From Streptomyces sp. NBC_01255 (GTDB lineage Bacteria > Actinomycetota > Actinomycetes > Streptomycetales > Streptomycetaceae): a stretch of 64,000 nucleotides of DNA. The notes under the pieces were generated by a model. It was not told the origin of the DNA, made no database searches, and saw nothing but the letters and a program-made list of their open reading frames with translations. The position numbers and the translations under genes are program-made. Location: assembly GCF_036226445.1 (NCBI RefSeq), contig NZ_CP108474.1, positions 5,642,001-5,706,000 on the forward strand, read 5' to 3'. This document shows positions 23,251-31,450 of this stretch, one piece after another (positions within the stretch are counted from its first letter, which is position 1; the number at the start of each line of letters is the position of its first letter).

Positions 23251-23537
23251 CACCCGCCGACCGGCCTCAACCCCTTCGGGCCGTGGGCGCCTCGAAGGCC
23301 GTCGCCGAAGGCGTCCCCTCTAGCTCTGGTCCGCACCCGACCGAGGATCCCCGGATTGTCGCCCTGCTGCGGATCTCCGCGCCGGGACGGGACGCGACGC
23401 CCTCGGTGCGCTCGTGGTGCTCCTGTGGGCGGGACCTCGTGGCCTTCGGACAGCGCAAGGCCGCCGCGCTCATCGACGACCACACCCGCCACCGCTCCGT
23501 CTGCCCGCTGCTGACCGAGGGGAAGGAAGCCGCGTGA
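23247..23537 (+). CDS. Small Cys/His protein between prim-pol and helicase
   Basis: A 96-residue protein starting at GTG in a GTGA overlap with prim-pol and ending in a GTGA overlap with the helicase gene, so all three are translationally coupled. The C-terminal half has SWCSCGRDLVAFGQ...DDHTRHRSVCPL, a spacing of Cys and His that could bind zinc. It is probably an accessory part of the replication module. Confidence 0.68.
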   Translation: MTPADRPQPLRAVGASKAVAEGVPSSSGPHPTEDPRIVALLRISAPGRDATPSVRSWCSCGRDLVAFGQRKAAALIDDHTRHRSVCPLLTEGKEAA

Positions 23538-24922
23538 CCGAGTCCGAGGAGCTTCCCTCGCCGTCCAACCCGCTTGCCGTCGCCCGCCGGATCGTTCCCG
23601 ACTGGCACACGGAGGACGGACACCAGCGTCTGAGGCGTTGGCGCGGGTCGTGGATGCGGTGGACCGGGACCTGCTGGCGGGAGTACGACGAGCAGCAGAT
23701 GCGCGCCGGGCTCTACCGGCGTCTGGAGCACGTCACCTTCTTTGCCGGCGTCGACAAGAACGGGGAGCCGGAGGTGCGGGAGTGGGCGCCGACGAAGACG
23801 AAGATCAGCAACCTGCTCGACGCGCTGAGCGCCATCACCTTCCTGCCCACGGACGTGGACGCGCCGTCGTGGATCGACGGCGAGCACGACCGCAACGACA
23901 CGAGCCCCATCGTCGCCTGTAGCAACGGGCTGCTGCGGATCCGGGACCGGAAGCTGCTGCCCCACGGGCCCGGCTTCTTCAACTTGGTCTCCGTCCCGTA
24001 CGACTACGATCCCGCCGCGACCGCACCCGCCTGGGAGGCGTTCCTGGCGGGGATCTGGCCGGAAGACCCCGAGTCCATCGCGGCCCTTCAGGAGTGGTTC
24101 GGCTACGTACTCTCCGGGCGGACCGACCAGCAGAAGATCCTGCTTATGAAGGGTCCCTCCCGCTCCGGGAAGGGCACGATCGCCCGGATCCTGAAGGAGC
24201 TGGTCGGCAAGGAGAACCTTGCCGGACCCACGCTCGCCGGCCTCGGCACGAACTTCGGGCTTTCCACCCTCGTCGGCAAGCCGCTCGCCGTCATCTCCGA
24301 CGCCCGCCTGTCCGGTGACGGCGGCCAGGTCGTCGAGCGGCTGCTCACGATCTCCGGCGAGGACACCATCGACATCGATCGGAAGTACCGCGAGCCCTGG
24401 ACCGGGAAGCTGCCGACCCGGCTCATGGTCCTCACCAACGAGCTGCCGAACTTCGGCGACTCCTCCGGTGTCATCGCCCGCCGGTTCATCGTCCTCAACA
24501 TGACTGTCTCCTGGCTCGGCAAGGAGGACACCGAGCTGACGGACAAGCTTGCCGCGGAGATGCCCGGCATCATCAACTGGGCCCTCGACGGCCTCGCCCG
24601 CTTGGAGCGCATCGGCCGGATCACCGAGCCCGCGTCCTCGCAGGACGCAGTCACGATGATGCAGGACACCGCCTCACCCACGTCCGCGTTCGTGCGCGAG
24701 CGCTGCGCCACTGGCCCCGCCCGCGAAGTCCCCGTGGACGTCCTGTGGACCGCCTGGCGGGAGTGGGCCGAGGACAACGGTGTGAAGGCCATCGGGACCA
24801 AGCAGCTCTTCGGCCGCAACCTGCTCTCCGTCGTCCCCCAGCTCCACCGCACCCGGCCCCGCGACGTCTACGGCCGCCAGGTGGCCACATACGCCGGAAT
24901 CACCCTCAACCCGACTTCCTGA
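23534..24922 (+). CDS. SF3/D5-family helicase, replication protein
   Basis: A 462-residue protein. The N-terminal half is a D5-type region (WHTEDGHQRLRRW, APTKTKISNLLDAL, GLLRIRDRKL). The ATPase has Walker A GPSRSGKGT (about residue 207), Walker B-like KPLAVISDARLS and sensor-like RLMVLTNELPNFGDSSGVIARR (motif C with the conserved Asn, then the Arg finger). Its C-terminus has a winged-helix-like piece (VPVDVLWTAWREWAEDNG). Such helicases work with prim-pol to replicate the excised element. It starts at GTG 23534, overlapping the preceding stop. Confidence 0.9.
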   Translation: MTESEELPSPSNPLAVARRIVPDWHTEDGHQRLRRWRGSWMRWTGTCWREYDEQQMRAGLYRRLEHVTFFAGVDKNGEPEVREWAPTKTKISNLLDALSAITFLPTDVDAPSWIDGEHDRNDTSPIVACSNGLLRIRDRKLLPHGPGFFNLVSVPYDYDPAATAPAWEAFLAGIWPEDPESIAALQEWFGYVLSGRTDQQKILLMKGPSRSGKGTIARILKELVGKENLAGPTLAGLGTNFGLSTLVGKPLAVISDARLSGDGGQVVERLLTISGEDTIDIDRKYREPWTGKLPTRLMVLTNELPNFGDSSGVIARRFIVLNMTVSWLGKEDTELTDKLAAEMPGIINWALDGLARLERIGRITEPASSQDAVTMMQDTASPTSAFVRERCATGPAREVPVDVLWTAWREWAEDNGVKAIGTKQLFGRNLLSVVPQLHRTRPRDVYGRQVATYAGITLNPTS

Positions 24923-24928
24923 GCCGCT

Positions 24929-24951
24929 TGAGTCGCGATGAGTCGCGACTC
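24929..24951. repeat. TGAGTCGC repeats upstream of xis
   Basis: TGAGTCGC at 24929-24936 and 24939-24946 and GCGACTCT at 24945-24952 lie in the 72-bp gap between helicase and xis. They are the inverse complement of the GCGACTCA cluster near attL (6293-6385), about 1.8 kb from attR. Confidence 0.65.
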
Positions 24952-24994
24952 TGCGCAATGTCACTCCAACTTTTTCGTCCCGAGGAGGGACTCG

Positions 24995-25192
24995 ATGGCT
25001 GGCATGGCCAAGGCCCGCGAGATGCTCACCGTCCCCGAGCTCTGTGAGGAGCTCGGCATTAGCAGCTCCACCTTCTACGACTGGCGCCTGAAGCGGCGCG
25101 CCCCCCGTTGCATCAAGCTCCCGAACGGAGCCATCCGCGTGCGCCGGGTCGAGCTTGAGATCTGGCTGAGCGAGCACGAGGACGCCGCTTGA
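24995..25192 (+). CDS. xis: Excisionase / helix-turn-helix DNA-binding protein
   Basis: A 65-residue protein with a MerR/AlpA-type winged helix: MLTVPELCEELGISSSTFYD then WRLKRRAPRCIKLPNGAIRVRR. Both size and position directly before int are those of AICE excisionases. ATG 24995 follows CGAGGAGGG. The stop overlaps the int start as TGATG. Function inferred: directs integrase toward excision by binding near the att or arm sites. Confidence 0.88.
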   Translation: MAGMAKAREMLTVPELCEELGISSSTFYDWRLKRRAPRCIKLPNGAIRVRRVELEIWLSEHEDAA

Positions 25193-26592
25193 TGGACACG
25201 ACGTACAACGTGAAGTTCTGGAAGACCGGCATCAACGAGGGCAAGAGGAAGACCACCTACACCGTCCGCTGGGAGTTGAACGGCCGGGAACAGCGCAAGA
25301 CGTTCGTCACGGCAGCACTCGCCGAGTCCTTCCGTGCCGGGTTGGTGTCCGCGGCGCGGAAGGGAGAGGCGTTCAGCCTCTCCACCGGCCTGCCGGTTTC
25401 GCACATCTCCCAGGCGGCCGCCGTGACGTGGTATGACTTCGCGATCCAGTTCGTGGATCAGCTCTGGGCGCGGACGTCGGCGAACAACCGGCGGAACGTG
25501 GCGAAGGCGCTCACGCCCATCACGGTCGCCCTGCTCCGGTCCCAGCCCACGGCATTCAAGGGCGTTGACGTGCGCCGGGCCCTCCGTGAGTACGCCTTCA
25601 ACACCCTCCGACGGGACCAGGCCCCGCCGGAGGTCGCTGTGATCCTGCGGTGGTTGCAGCGGAACTCGCTCACCATGGCGGCCTGGGAGGACGAGAGCAC
25701 CGTGGAGACGGCGCTCCGGGCGGCCGGGACGAAGCTGGACGGGACTCCCGTGGCCGCCAGTTCGGCACGGCGGACCAAGCGGGTCCTGAACGTCCTCTTT
25801 GAGTACGCGATCAAGAAGAAGGTGCTCAAGGAGAATCCGCTCCCGAAGGGGAAGGGCGCCGGCGCCACCGCGGCCAAGACCTCCTCGGCCGTCGATAAGA
25901 GGTCGCTGCTCAACAAGGAGCAGGCCGCGAAGCTGCTCGGCTGGGTCTACGCCCGGCCGAGGGGTGGCCGGCGGCTGCATACCTTCTTCGCCGCGATGTA
26001 CTACGCCGGCGCGCGGCCCGAGGAAGTCGTTGCCATCGACGTCGGAGACGTGCGCCTGCCCGACGCAGACGCCGACGACCAGTGGGGCGAACTGCTGCTC
26101 CACACCGCCCACCCCGAGGTCGGCAAGCACTGGACGAACACGGGGGAGGTGCGCGAGCAGCGCGGGCTCAAGGGACGGGCCGTCGACGACACCCGGACGG
26201 TGCCCTGCCGTCCCGCTCTCACCCGAATCCTTCGGGCCCACATCGAGACGGAGGGACTGAAGCCCGGCGACCTCCTGATGCAGGGGGAGAGAGGTGGGGA
26301 CCTCGCCGGGTCCGTAATCCGGCGAGCGTGGCGGCGGGCCCGAAAGGAAGTGCTAACCCCCTACGAATTCGGGACCCCGCTCGGCCGTCGCGTCTACGAC
26401 CTTCGGCACACCTGCCTGACGAACTGGCTCAACGCCGGCGTCCCGGCCGCGACCGTGGCCGAGTGGGCGGGCAACAGCGTCCCCGTCCTCCTTGCCACCT
26501 ACGCCCGGTGCATCGATGGACAGCTCGACGACCTGAAGCAGCGGATCGAGGGCGCGGGGGAGCTGCCCGACCCTGCCGCGGCGGGGGTCTGA
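25192..26592 (+). CDS. int: Tyrosine-type site-specific integrase
   Basis: A 466-residue recombinase. It has an N-terminal arm-binding and SAM-like region (residues 1-210). The catalytic domain carries Arg in AGARPEEV (R275), YDLRHTCLTNWLNAGV (R405) and the nucleophile in LLATYARC (Y437). In box II the usual first His is Tyr, common in actinobacterial integrases, and the usual GHS is GNS. It lies 125 bp from the terminator beside tRNA-Arg, its target. ATG 25192 is coupled to the xis stop; an in-frame TTG at 25189 is less likely. Full length, with no frameshift. Confidence 0.95.
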   Translation: MDTTYNVKFWKTGINEGKRKTTYTVRWELNGREQRKTFVTAALAESFRAGLVSAARKGEAFSLSTGLPVSHISQAAAVTWYDFAIQFVDQLWARTSANNRRNVAKALTPITVALLRSQPTAFKGVDVRRALREYAFNTLRRDQAPPEVAVILRWLQRNSLTMAAWEDESTVETALRAAGTKLDGTPVAASSARRTKRVLNVLFEYAIKKKVLKENPLPKGKGAGATAAKTSSAVDKRSLLNKEQAAKLLGWVYARPRGGRRLHTFFAAMYYAGARPEEVVAIDVGDVRLPDADADDQWGELLLHTAHPEVGKHWTNTGEVREQRGLKGRAVDDTRTVPCRPALTRILRAHIETEGLKPGDLLMQGERGGDLAGSVIRRAWRRARKEVLTPYEFGTPLGRRVYDLRHTCLTNWLNAGVPAATVAEWAGNSVPVLLATYARCIDGQLDDLKQRIEGAGELPDPAAAGV

Positions 26593-26724
26593 AAACTCCA
26601 CCGCGTATTCACCGTGGCCACCCGCAGAAACGCGGGATGAGCCGGAGCCAGCCGGACACGTCACCTGCCCACCAGGAGGCGTGTCCGGCCTCGCGCCGCT
26701 TCCCTTGGACCTGCTCTGACCAGC

Positions 26725-26751
26725 AAAAAGACCCTCCCGAAGGAGGGTCTT
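26725..26751 (-). terminator. Terminator of tRNA-Arg
   Basis: An AAGACCCTCC/GGAGGGTCTT type stem followed, on the minus strand, by a T5 run. It begins 8 bp past the tRNA 3' end. Bases 26718-26749 are identical to the terminator at 608-639. Confidence 0.85.
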
Positions 26752-26752
26752 C

Positions 26753-26802
26753 CGTCGTGCGCCCCCGGCAGGACTCGAACCTGCGGCCAAGTGCTTAGAA
26801 GG
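26753..26802. repeat. attR: 50-bp core repeat inside tRNA-Arg
   Basis: Identical to 6097-6146. Bases 26760-26802 provide the 3' half of the intact tRNA gene; the 5' half (26803-26832) is chromosomal. The near-identity extends left through the terminator to 26717 with three differences. Confidence 0.9.
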
Positions 26803-26832
26803 CACCTGCTCTATCCACTGAGCTACGGGGGC
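26760..26832 (-). tRNA. tRNA-Arg (anticodon UCU)
   Basis: On the minus strand the acceptor stem GCCCCCG/CGGGGGC, D arm GCTC...GAGC, anticodon loop CTTCTAA (anticodon TCT), and T arm GCAGG/CCTGC with TTCGAGT are all present. CCA is not encoded. The gene is rebuilt at the AICE junction: the 5' part is chromosomal and the 3' part comes from the element, with identical sequence, so function is preserved. Confidence 0.95.
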
Positions 26833-27126
26833 CGGGTGGTGGCCGTGTGGCCTGGAGGCCCTGGTGGGTGGGGTGTGGCCTGCCGGGACAAGGATAGGGC
26901 TCCGATCGCCTTGGCCCGGGTGCTTCACCTGCGTGGCACGATGTGGAGGTTCGGTGAAGCGGAACGATAATCGCAGGCAGGTGCGATTTGCGCAGCGGTT
27001 TTCACGCCGCTCGGGGCGGGTGTTGTGCACTCGTTATGCCTGTGGTCCCGGTCGCCCTTCCCTTCTCTCGGCGCGCAGGGCGCCTATACGCTTCAAAAAC
27101 ACTCATAAATTGGGCATTCTTCGCAT

Positions 27127-28770
27127 GTGGTGACCTTGGACGAACGGCCTCAGCTGATCGACGCACTCTCCGCCCTGCGCGACCGTGTCGCCGCCGTGCG
27201 TCTCCCACTCCCCCTCCCCGGCGCATCACGCGCCCGGCAGACCCGGGCCGAGCTCCTCGCTCAGCTCGACGACTATCTGGTGCCCCGCCTGAAGGATCCC
27301 GACGCCCCCCTCCTCGCCGTCGTCGGCGGCTCCACCGGGGCCGGGAAGTCCACGCTCGTCAACTCCCTTGTGGGGCGGCGCGTCAGTGAGTCGGGGGTGC
27401 TCAGGCCCACCACCCGGACACCCGTGCTCGTCTGCCACCCCGAGGACCACCACTGGTTCGCCGGGATGCGCGTCCTCCCGCAGCTCACCCGCGTCTGGCT
27501 GCCCCAGGCCGACGAGGAGCACTCCACCGAGGAGCCGCCCGAGGAGAACGCCCTGCGGGTCGAGACCGCCGCCTCCCTGCCCCGGGGGCTCGCCCTGCTC
27601 GACGCGCCCGACATCGACTCCCTCGTCGTCGAGAACCGCCTCCTCGCCGCCGAGTTGATCTGCGCCGCCGACATCTGGGTGATGGTCACCACCGCCTCGC
27701 GGTACGCCGACGCCGTCCCCTGGCACCTGCTCCGTACCGCGAAGGAGTACGACGCCACCCTCGTCACCGTCCTCGACCGCGTCCCGCACCAGGTCATCGG
27801 CGAGGTCTCCCGCCAGTACGAGGCGCTCCTCGACAAGGCGGGCCTCGGCGACGTGCCCCGCTTCACCATTCCCGAGCTGCCCGAGTCCACCGACGGCGGC
27901 AGCGGACTCCTGCCCGACAGCGCCGTCGCCCCGCTGCGCGCCTGGCTCGCCCACCGGGCCGAGGACCCCGCCGCCCGCCAGCAGGCCCTCGGCCGGACCG
28001 CCACCGGGGTCATCGACTCCCTCGACAGCCGGCTGCCCGAGCTGGCCGGCGCGGTCGCCGCCCAGTACGCCTCCGCCGTCCGGCTCGGCGGCGCCGTCGA
28101 GGCCGCCTACCGCGAGCAGGGCAAGCGCGTGCGGCAGCAGTTGGGACGCGGCGCCGTCCTCGCCGGGGACGCCCGCACCCGCTGGCGCGGCTACCCCCGC
28201 GACAGCACCGCCGACGAACTCCTCGATGCCCTCGCCGAGTCCCTCGCCGCCCTCCTGCACTGCGCGGTGGCCGCCGCCGAGGAGCGCGTACACGACGCCT
28301 GGCAGCGCGATCCCTCCGCCGACGCCCTGGGCCCGCCGCGGGCCGGCGGCGACCGGGAGGCGGGGGAGCGGACCGGCGTGGAGGTACGCCGCTGGCGCCG
28401 CGTACTCGAAGAACTCGCCGAGGAAGAAGTGCGGAACGTCGAGCGGCCCTCCGGCTCCCGTTCTTCCCGCTCCTCCCGGGCCGCCCGCACCTCCGTCCCC
28501 GACGCCGAGACCGTCGCCGCCCTCCTCGCCGCCTCCCTCCTCGGCGGCCGGCGCACCCGGGCCGCCGGCGACCGCCTCGCCGAACTCCTCGGCGCCCAAG
28601 CCGCCCTGCGGCTGCGCGACAAGGGCGGCGAGCTGGTCCTCTCGTACGTCGACCGCGTCCTGCACGCCGAGCGCGACCGGCGCCTCGCCCCTCTCGACGG
28701 GCTCGACGTGACCCCCGAGCCGCAGGCGGAGCTCATCGCCGCGCTCTCCGTACTGCAGAAGGAGAAGTGA
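27127..28770 (+). CDS. Dynamin-like GTPase, soluble member of a pair
   Basis: A 547-residue protein with G1 motif [10 protein letters not shown] (about residues 66-75), G2-like RPTTRTPV and G3 LLDAPDIDS; the G4 position reads TVLDRVPH. This is the YfjP/dynamin_N type of GTPase. A long helical C-terminal region lacks membrane helices. Two dynamin-like proteins encoded in tandem occur in Streptomyces as DynA/DynB, which stabilise sporulation septa; this one could be DynA, but I infer that from organisation only. It starts at GTG 27127 close to an AT-rich promoter-like stretch (27090-27115). The next GTPase begins after 1 bp. Confidence 0.85.
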   Translation: MVTLDERPQLIDALSALRDRVAAVRLPLPLPGASRARQTRAELLAQLDDYLVPRLKDPDAPLLAVVGGSTGAGKSTLVNSLVGRRVSESGVLRPTTRTPVLVCHPEDHHWFAGMRVLPQLTRVWLPQADEEHSTEEPPEENALRVETAASLPRGLALLDAPDIDSLVVENRLLAAELICAADIWVMVTTASRYADAVPWHLLRTAKEYDATLVTVLDRVPHQVIGEVSRQYEALLDKAGLGDVPRFTIPELPESTDGGSGLLPDSAVAPLRAWLAHRAEDPAARQQALGRTATGVIDSLDSRLPELAGAVAAQYASAVRLGGAVEAAYREQGKRVRQQLGRGAVLAGDARTRWRGYPRDSTADELLDALAESLAALLHCAVAAAEERVHDAWQRDPSADALGPPRAGGDREAGERTGVEVRRWRRVLEELAEEEVRNVERPSGSRSSRSSRAARTSVPDAETVAALLAASLLGGRRTRAAGDRLAELLGAQAALRLRDKGGELVLSYVDRVLHAERDRRLAPLDGLDVTPEPQAELIAALSVLQKEK

Positions 28771-28771
28771 C

Positions 28772-30577
28772 GTGGTGGATGACGAGCGAGGCCGTGGTCG
28801 TGGTCGTGAGAGTTGGGACGACGGGCTGATCGCCCGGCGGGCGAGTGAGAGGGCCGCCCTGGTGGAGGATCCGGAGCGGGATGTTCCGGAGGAGGATGCG
28901 CTGCCGCTCCTCGGCGGCAGCTACGGCGGCCCCCTCCGCACCCGCCTCGACGCCCTCCACGAGCTCGTCGGGCTCTCCCGCACCCGCGTCGAGAGCGAGG
29001 CCCTCGCCGAGGCCGGGCGCGTCCTCGACGAGGCCGCCGCCCGCCAGCGGCTCTCCTCCCGGCACACCGTGATCGCCCTCGCCGGCGCCACCGGAAGCGG
29101 CAAGTCCACGCTCTTCAACGCCCTCGCCGGCGTCCCCGTCTCCGAGACCGGCCTGCGCCGCCCCACCACCTCCGCGCCCATCGCGCTCAGCTGGTCCGAG
29201 GGCGCCGCCGGACTCCTCGACCGGCTCGCCGTCCCCAGCCGGCTGCGCCGCCGCCCCCTCGCCGGCGGCGCGGCCGACGCCGAACTCCAGGGCCTCGTCC
29301 TCGTCGACCTCCCCGACCACGACTCGGCGGTCACCGCCCACCGCGACCAGGTCGACCGGGTCCTCGGCCTCGTCGACGCCGTCATCTGGGTCGTCGACCC
29401 GGAGAAGTACGCCGACGCCGCCCTCCACGAGCGCTACCTCCGCCCCCTCGCCGGGCACGCCGAGGTCACCTTCGTCGTCCTCAACCAGATCGACCGGCTC
29501 GGCACCGAGGCCGCCGACCTCGTCCTCGACGACCTCCGCCGCCTCCTCGACGAGGACGGAGTGGCGCTCGGCGAACACGGCGAACCCGGCGCCACCGTCC
29601 TCGCCGTCTCCGCGCTGAGCGGCGAAGGAATCCCCGAACTGCGCGAACTCATCGGCCGTTTCGTCCAGGATCGCACCGCTCCCGAACGCCGGCTCGCCGC
29701 CGACATCGACGCAGCCGCCGGCCGGCTCCGCCCCGCGTACGTCGCCGACGGCCGCGCCGGCCTCGACGAGCGCGCCCGGGGGGACTTCGCGGACCGGCTC
29801 GCGGTCGCCGTCGGCGCCCAGGCCGCCGGAGAGGCCGCCGAGCGGGTCTGGCGCCGGGGAGCCATCCGCGCCTGCGGTACGCCCTGGCTGCGGCTCTACC
29901 GCTGGTACGAGCGGCTGCGCGCGCACGGCTCCACCGATCCGCGCCTCGACTCGCCCGCCGAGGACGAACTGACGGCGCGGCAGCGCGTCGAGCAGGCGGT
30001 ACGGATCGTCGCCGACGAGGCCTCGCGCGGGCTCCCCACCCCCTGGGCGCAGGCCGTACGGGAAGCGGCGGCGCGCGGGGCCGAGGGGCTGCCGGAGGCC
30101 CTCGACGAGCTGACGGCGAGCATGGGCGACCCGGCCGCCCGGCCGCCCCGGCCCGCCTGGTGGCCCGCCGCCGTCCTCGCGCAGGCCGTGATGACGCTCC
30201 TGCAGATCTTCGGCGCGCTGTGGCTGGTGGGCCAGGTCGTGGGCGTCGTGGAGCCGGGGCTCCTTCCGCCGGTCGTCGTCATGCTCGGCGGCATCGTCGG
30301 CGGCCCGCTCGTCGAATGGGCCTGCGAGGGCGCCGTGAAGGGCCCTGCCCGGCGGTACGGGGAGGAGGCCGAGCGCCGGCTGCGGGAGGCGGCCGCGGCG
30401 TGCGGCCGGGCCCGGGTGCTCGACCCGGTGGCGGCGGAGCTGATGCGCTACCGGGAGGTCCGCGAGCAGTACGCGACGGTGGTCGGCACCCGGCCCTCGG
30501 CGCGGGTGGTCGGCGGGATCCGGTCCGGTGCGACGTCGCGGCTGGGGGCGACCAGGGCAGGCGTTCGGGGGCGGTAG
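28772..30577 (+). CDS. Dynamin-like GTPase with two C-terminal membrane helices
   Basis: A 601-residue protein. It has G1 GATGSGKST (about residue 105), G2 RPTTSAPIAL, G3 DLPDHDS, G4 NQID and a helical stalk. Two membrane helices near residues 470-515 (AVLAQAVMTLLQIFGALWLVG and PPVVVMLGGIVGGPL) follow. In the DynA/DynB pair of Streptomyces, one member carries membrane helices, so this could be DynB. GTG 28772 follows GGAGAAG that overlaps the stop of the first GTPase, so the two are co-translated. Position next to ssbB, also a sporulation-related gene, supports a role in cell division. Confidence 0.87.
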   Translation: MVDDERGRGRGRESWDDGLIARRASERAALVEDPERDVPEEDALPLLGGSYGGPLRTRLDALHELVGLSRTRVESEALAEAGRVLDEAAARQRLSSRHTVIALAGATGSGKSTLFNALAGVPVSETGLRRPTTSAPIALSWSEGAAGLLDRLAVPSRLRRRPLAGGAADAELQGLVLVDLPDHDSAVTAHRDQVDRVLGLVDAVIWVVDPEKYADAALHERYLRPLAGHAEVTFVVLNQIDRLGTEAADLVLDDLRRLLDEDGVALGEHGEPGATVLAVSALSGEGIPELRELIGRFVQDRTAPERRLAADIDAAAGRLRPAYVADGRAGLDERARGDFADRLAVAVGAQAAGEAAERVWRRGAIRACGTPWLRLYRWYERLRAHGSTDPRLDSPAEDELTARQRVEQAVRIVADEASRGLPTPWAQAVREAAARGAEGLPEALDELTASMGDPAARPPRPAWWPAAVLAQAVMTLLQIFGALWLVGQVVGVVEPGLLPPVVVMLGGIVGGPLVEWACEGAVKGPARRYGEEAERRLREAAAACGRARVLDPVAAELMRYREVREQYATVVGTRPSARVVGGIRSGATSRLGATRAGVRGR

Positions 30578-30749
30578 CGGACCGGGTCGTAGCCACCGCT
30601 CGGCTCGACCGCTGGAATGTGCGGTTATTCCCCTTCCGGGTGAGGGAGTTGCCCCCAGTCGCCGGGTTGTCCACAGGTGCCGGCAGGGGCTTCCCTTCCG
30701 CCCCCACCATGGTGCCGACCGAGAGAAACGCACAGGTGGGGGCGGAACC

Positions 30750-31226
30750 ATGAACGACACGACCGTGACGCTCGTCGGCAACGTGGCGACGGCGGTGGAG
30801 TACCGGGAGACGGCCGGGGGCGGGGTGGCGCGGTTCCGTTTCGCGGTGACCGCGCGGCGCTGGGACCGGGAGCGGGGGCTCTGGTCCGACGGGAACACCA
30901 GCTTCTACACGGTGTCGGCCTGGCGGTCGCTTGGGGCCAACCTCGCGGCGTCGGTCTCCGTCGGGGAACCGCTCGTGGTGCACGGCCGGTTGAGGGTGCG
31001 GGAGGACGAGCGCGACGGGCAGCGCAAGACCTTCGTGGACGTGGACGCCCTGGCCGTGGGGCACGATCTGACCCGGGGCACGGCCGCCTTCAGGCGCGCG
31101 GCGAAGGCGGAGTCGGAGCCGGGGCAGGGGCAAGGTCCCCGGCCGGGGCCGGAGCCGACCCTCGTGCAGTCACCCGAGCAGGACCCTTGGACCGAGGCCA
31201 CGAAGCGGTTGGTGACCGTTCCCTGA
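30750..31226 (+). CDS. ssbB: Single-stranded DNA-binding protein SsbB-like
   Basis: A 158-residue protein. The first 110 residues form an OB fold with the SSB signature (TVTLVGNVATAVEYRE, VARFRFAV, FYTVSAWRSLGANLAASVSV then GEPLVVHGRL). The glycine/proline-rich tail ends in RLVTVP and lacks the acidic DDDIPF tip. Streptomyces has two SSBs; the one without the acidic tip, SsbB (SCO2683 in S. coelicolor, from memory), acts in chromosome segregation during sporulation. Length and tail fit SsbB. The ATG has GGGGGCGG upstream. Confidence 0.88.
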   Translation: MNDTTVTLVGNVATAVEYRETAGGGVARFRFAVTARRWDRERGLWSDGNTSFYTVSAWRSLGANLAASVSVGEPLVVHGRLRVREDERDGQRKTFVDVDALAVGHDLTRGTAAFRRAAKAESEPGQGQGPRPGPEPTLVQSPEQDPWTEATKRLVTVP

Positions 31227-31265
31227 CCATGTGTTGTGGGGATTTGTCGACCAACTCGCCGGGGG

Positions 31266-31294
31266 GATAACGATTCTGAGACGGAATGGTTATC
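31266..31294. repeat. Inverted repeat upstream of the surface-protein gene
   Basis: GATAAC (31266-31271) and GTTATC (31289-31294) are spaced by 17 bases, about 155 bp before the start of the TQXA protein gene. Possible regulator site; unassigned. Confidence 0.35.
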
Positions 31295-31450
31295 TGAACG
31301 TATGGCCGGGCACCGGGGGGTTCCGCATCCATAGGATTCCCAGGTACTCATGTGGCACGTGAGCCCATCGAGTCTGTGAGTCTGCTGGCGCGCGCTCCCC
31401 CCACGCGAATCGACCATGTTCGCGGAGCGGCTCGCCCGGAGGGGAATCCA

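Larger units (their letters stand above)
6097..26802. mobile_element. AICE (RepPP type) integrated in tRNA-Arg(UCU)
   Basis: A perfect 50-bp direct repeat (6097-6146 and 26753-26802) covers the 3' part of a tRNA-Arg gene and bounds a 20,656-bp unit. It encodes a tyrosine integrase and excisionase beside the tRNA, a prim-pol and SF3 helicase replication block, an FtsK-like Tra translocase with clt-like repeats, a DUF2637-type spread protein and a GntR regulator. This is the gene set of actinobacterial integrative and conjugative elements. The intact tRNA at the right end shows that integration restored the gene, with its 3' half now coming from the element. All core genes look full length, so the element may still be active. 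Cargo lies between 6480 and 10756. Confidence 0.93.
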
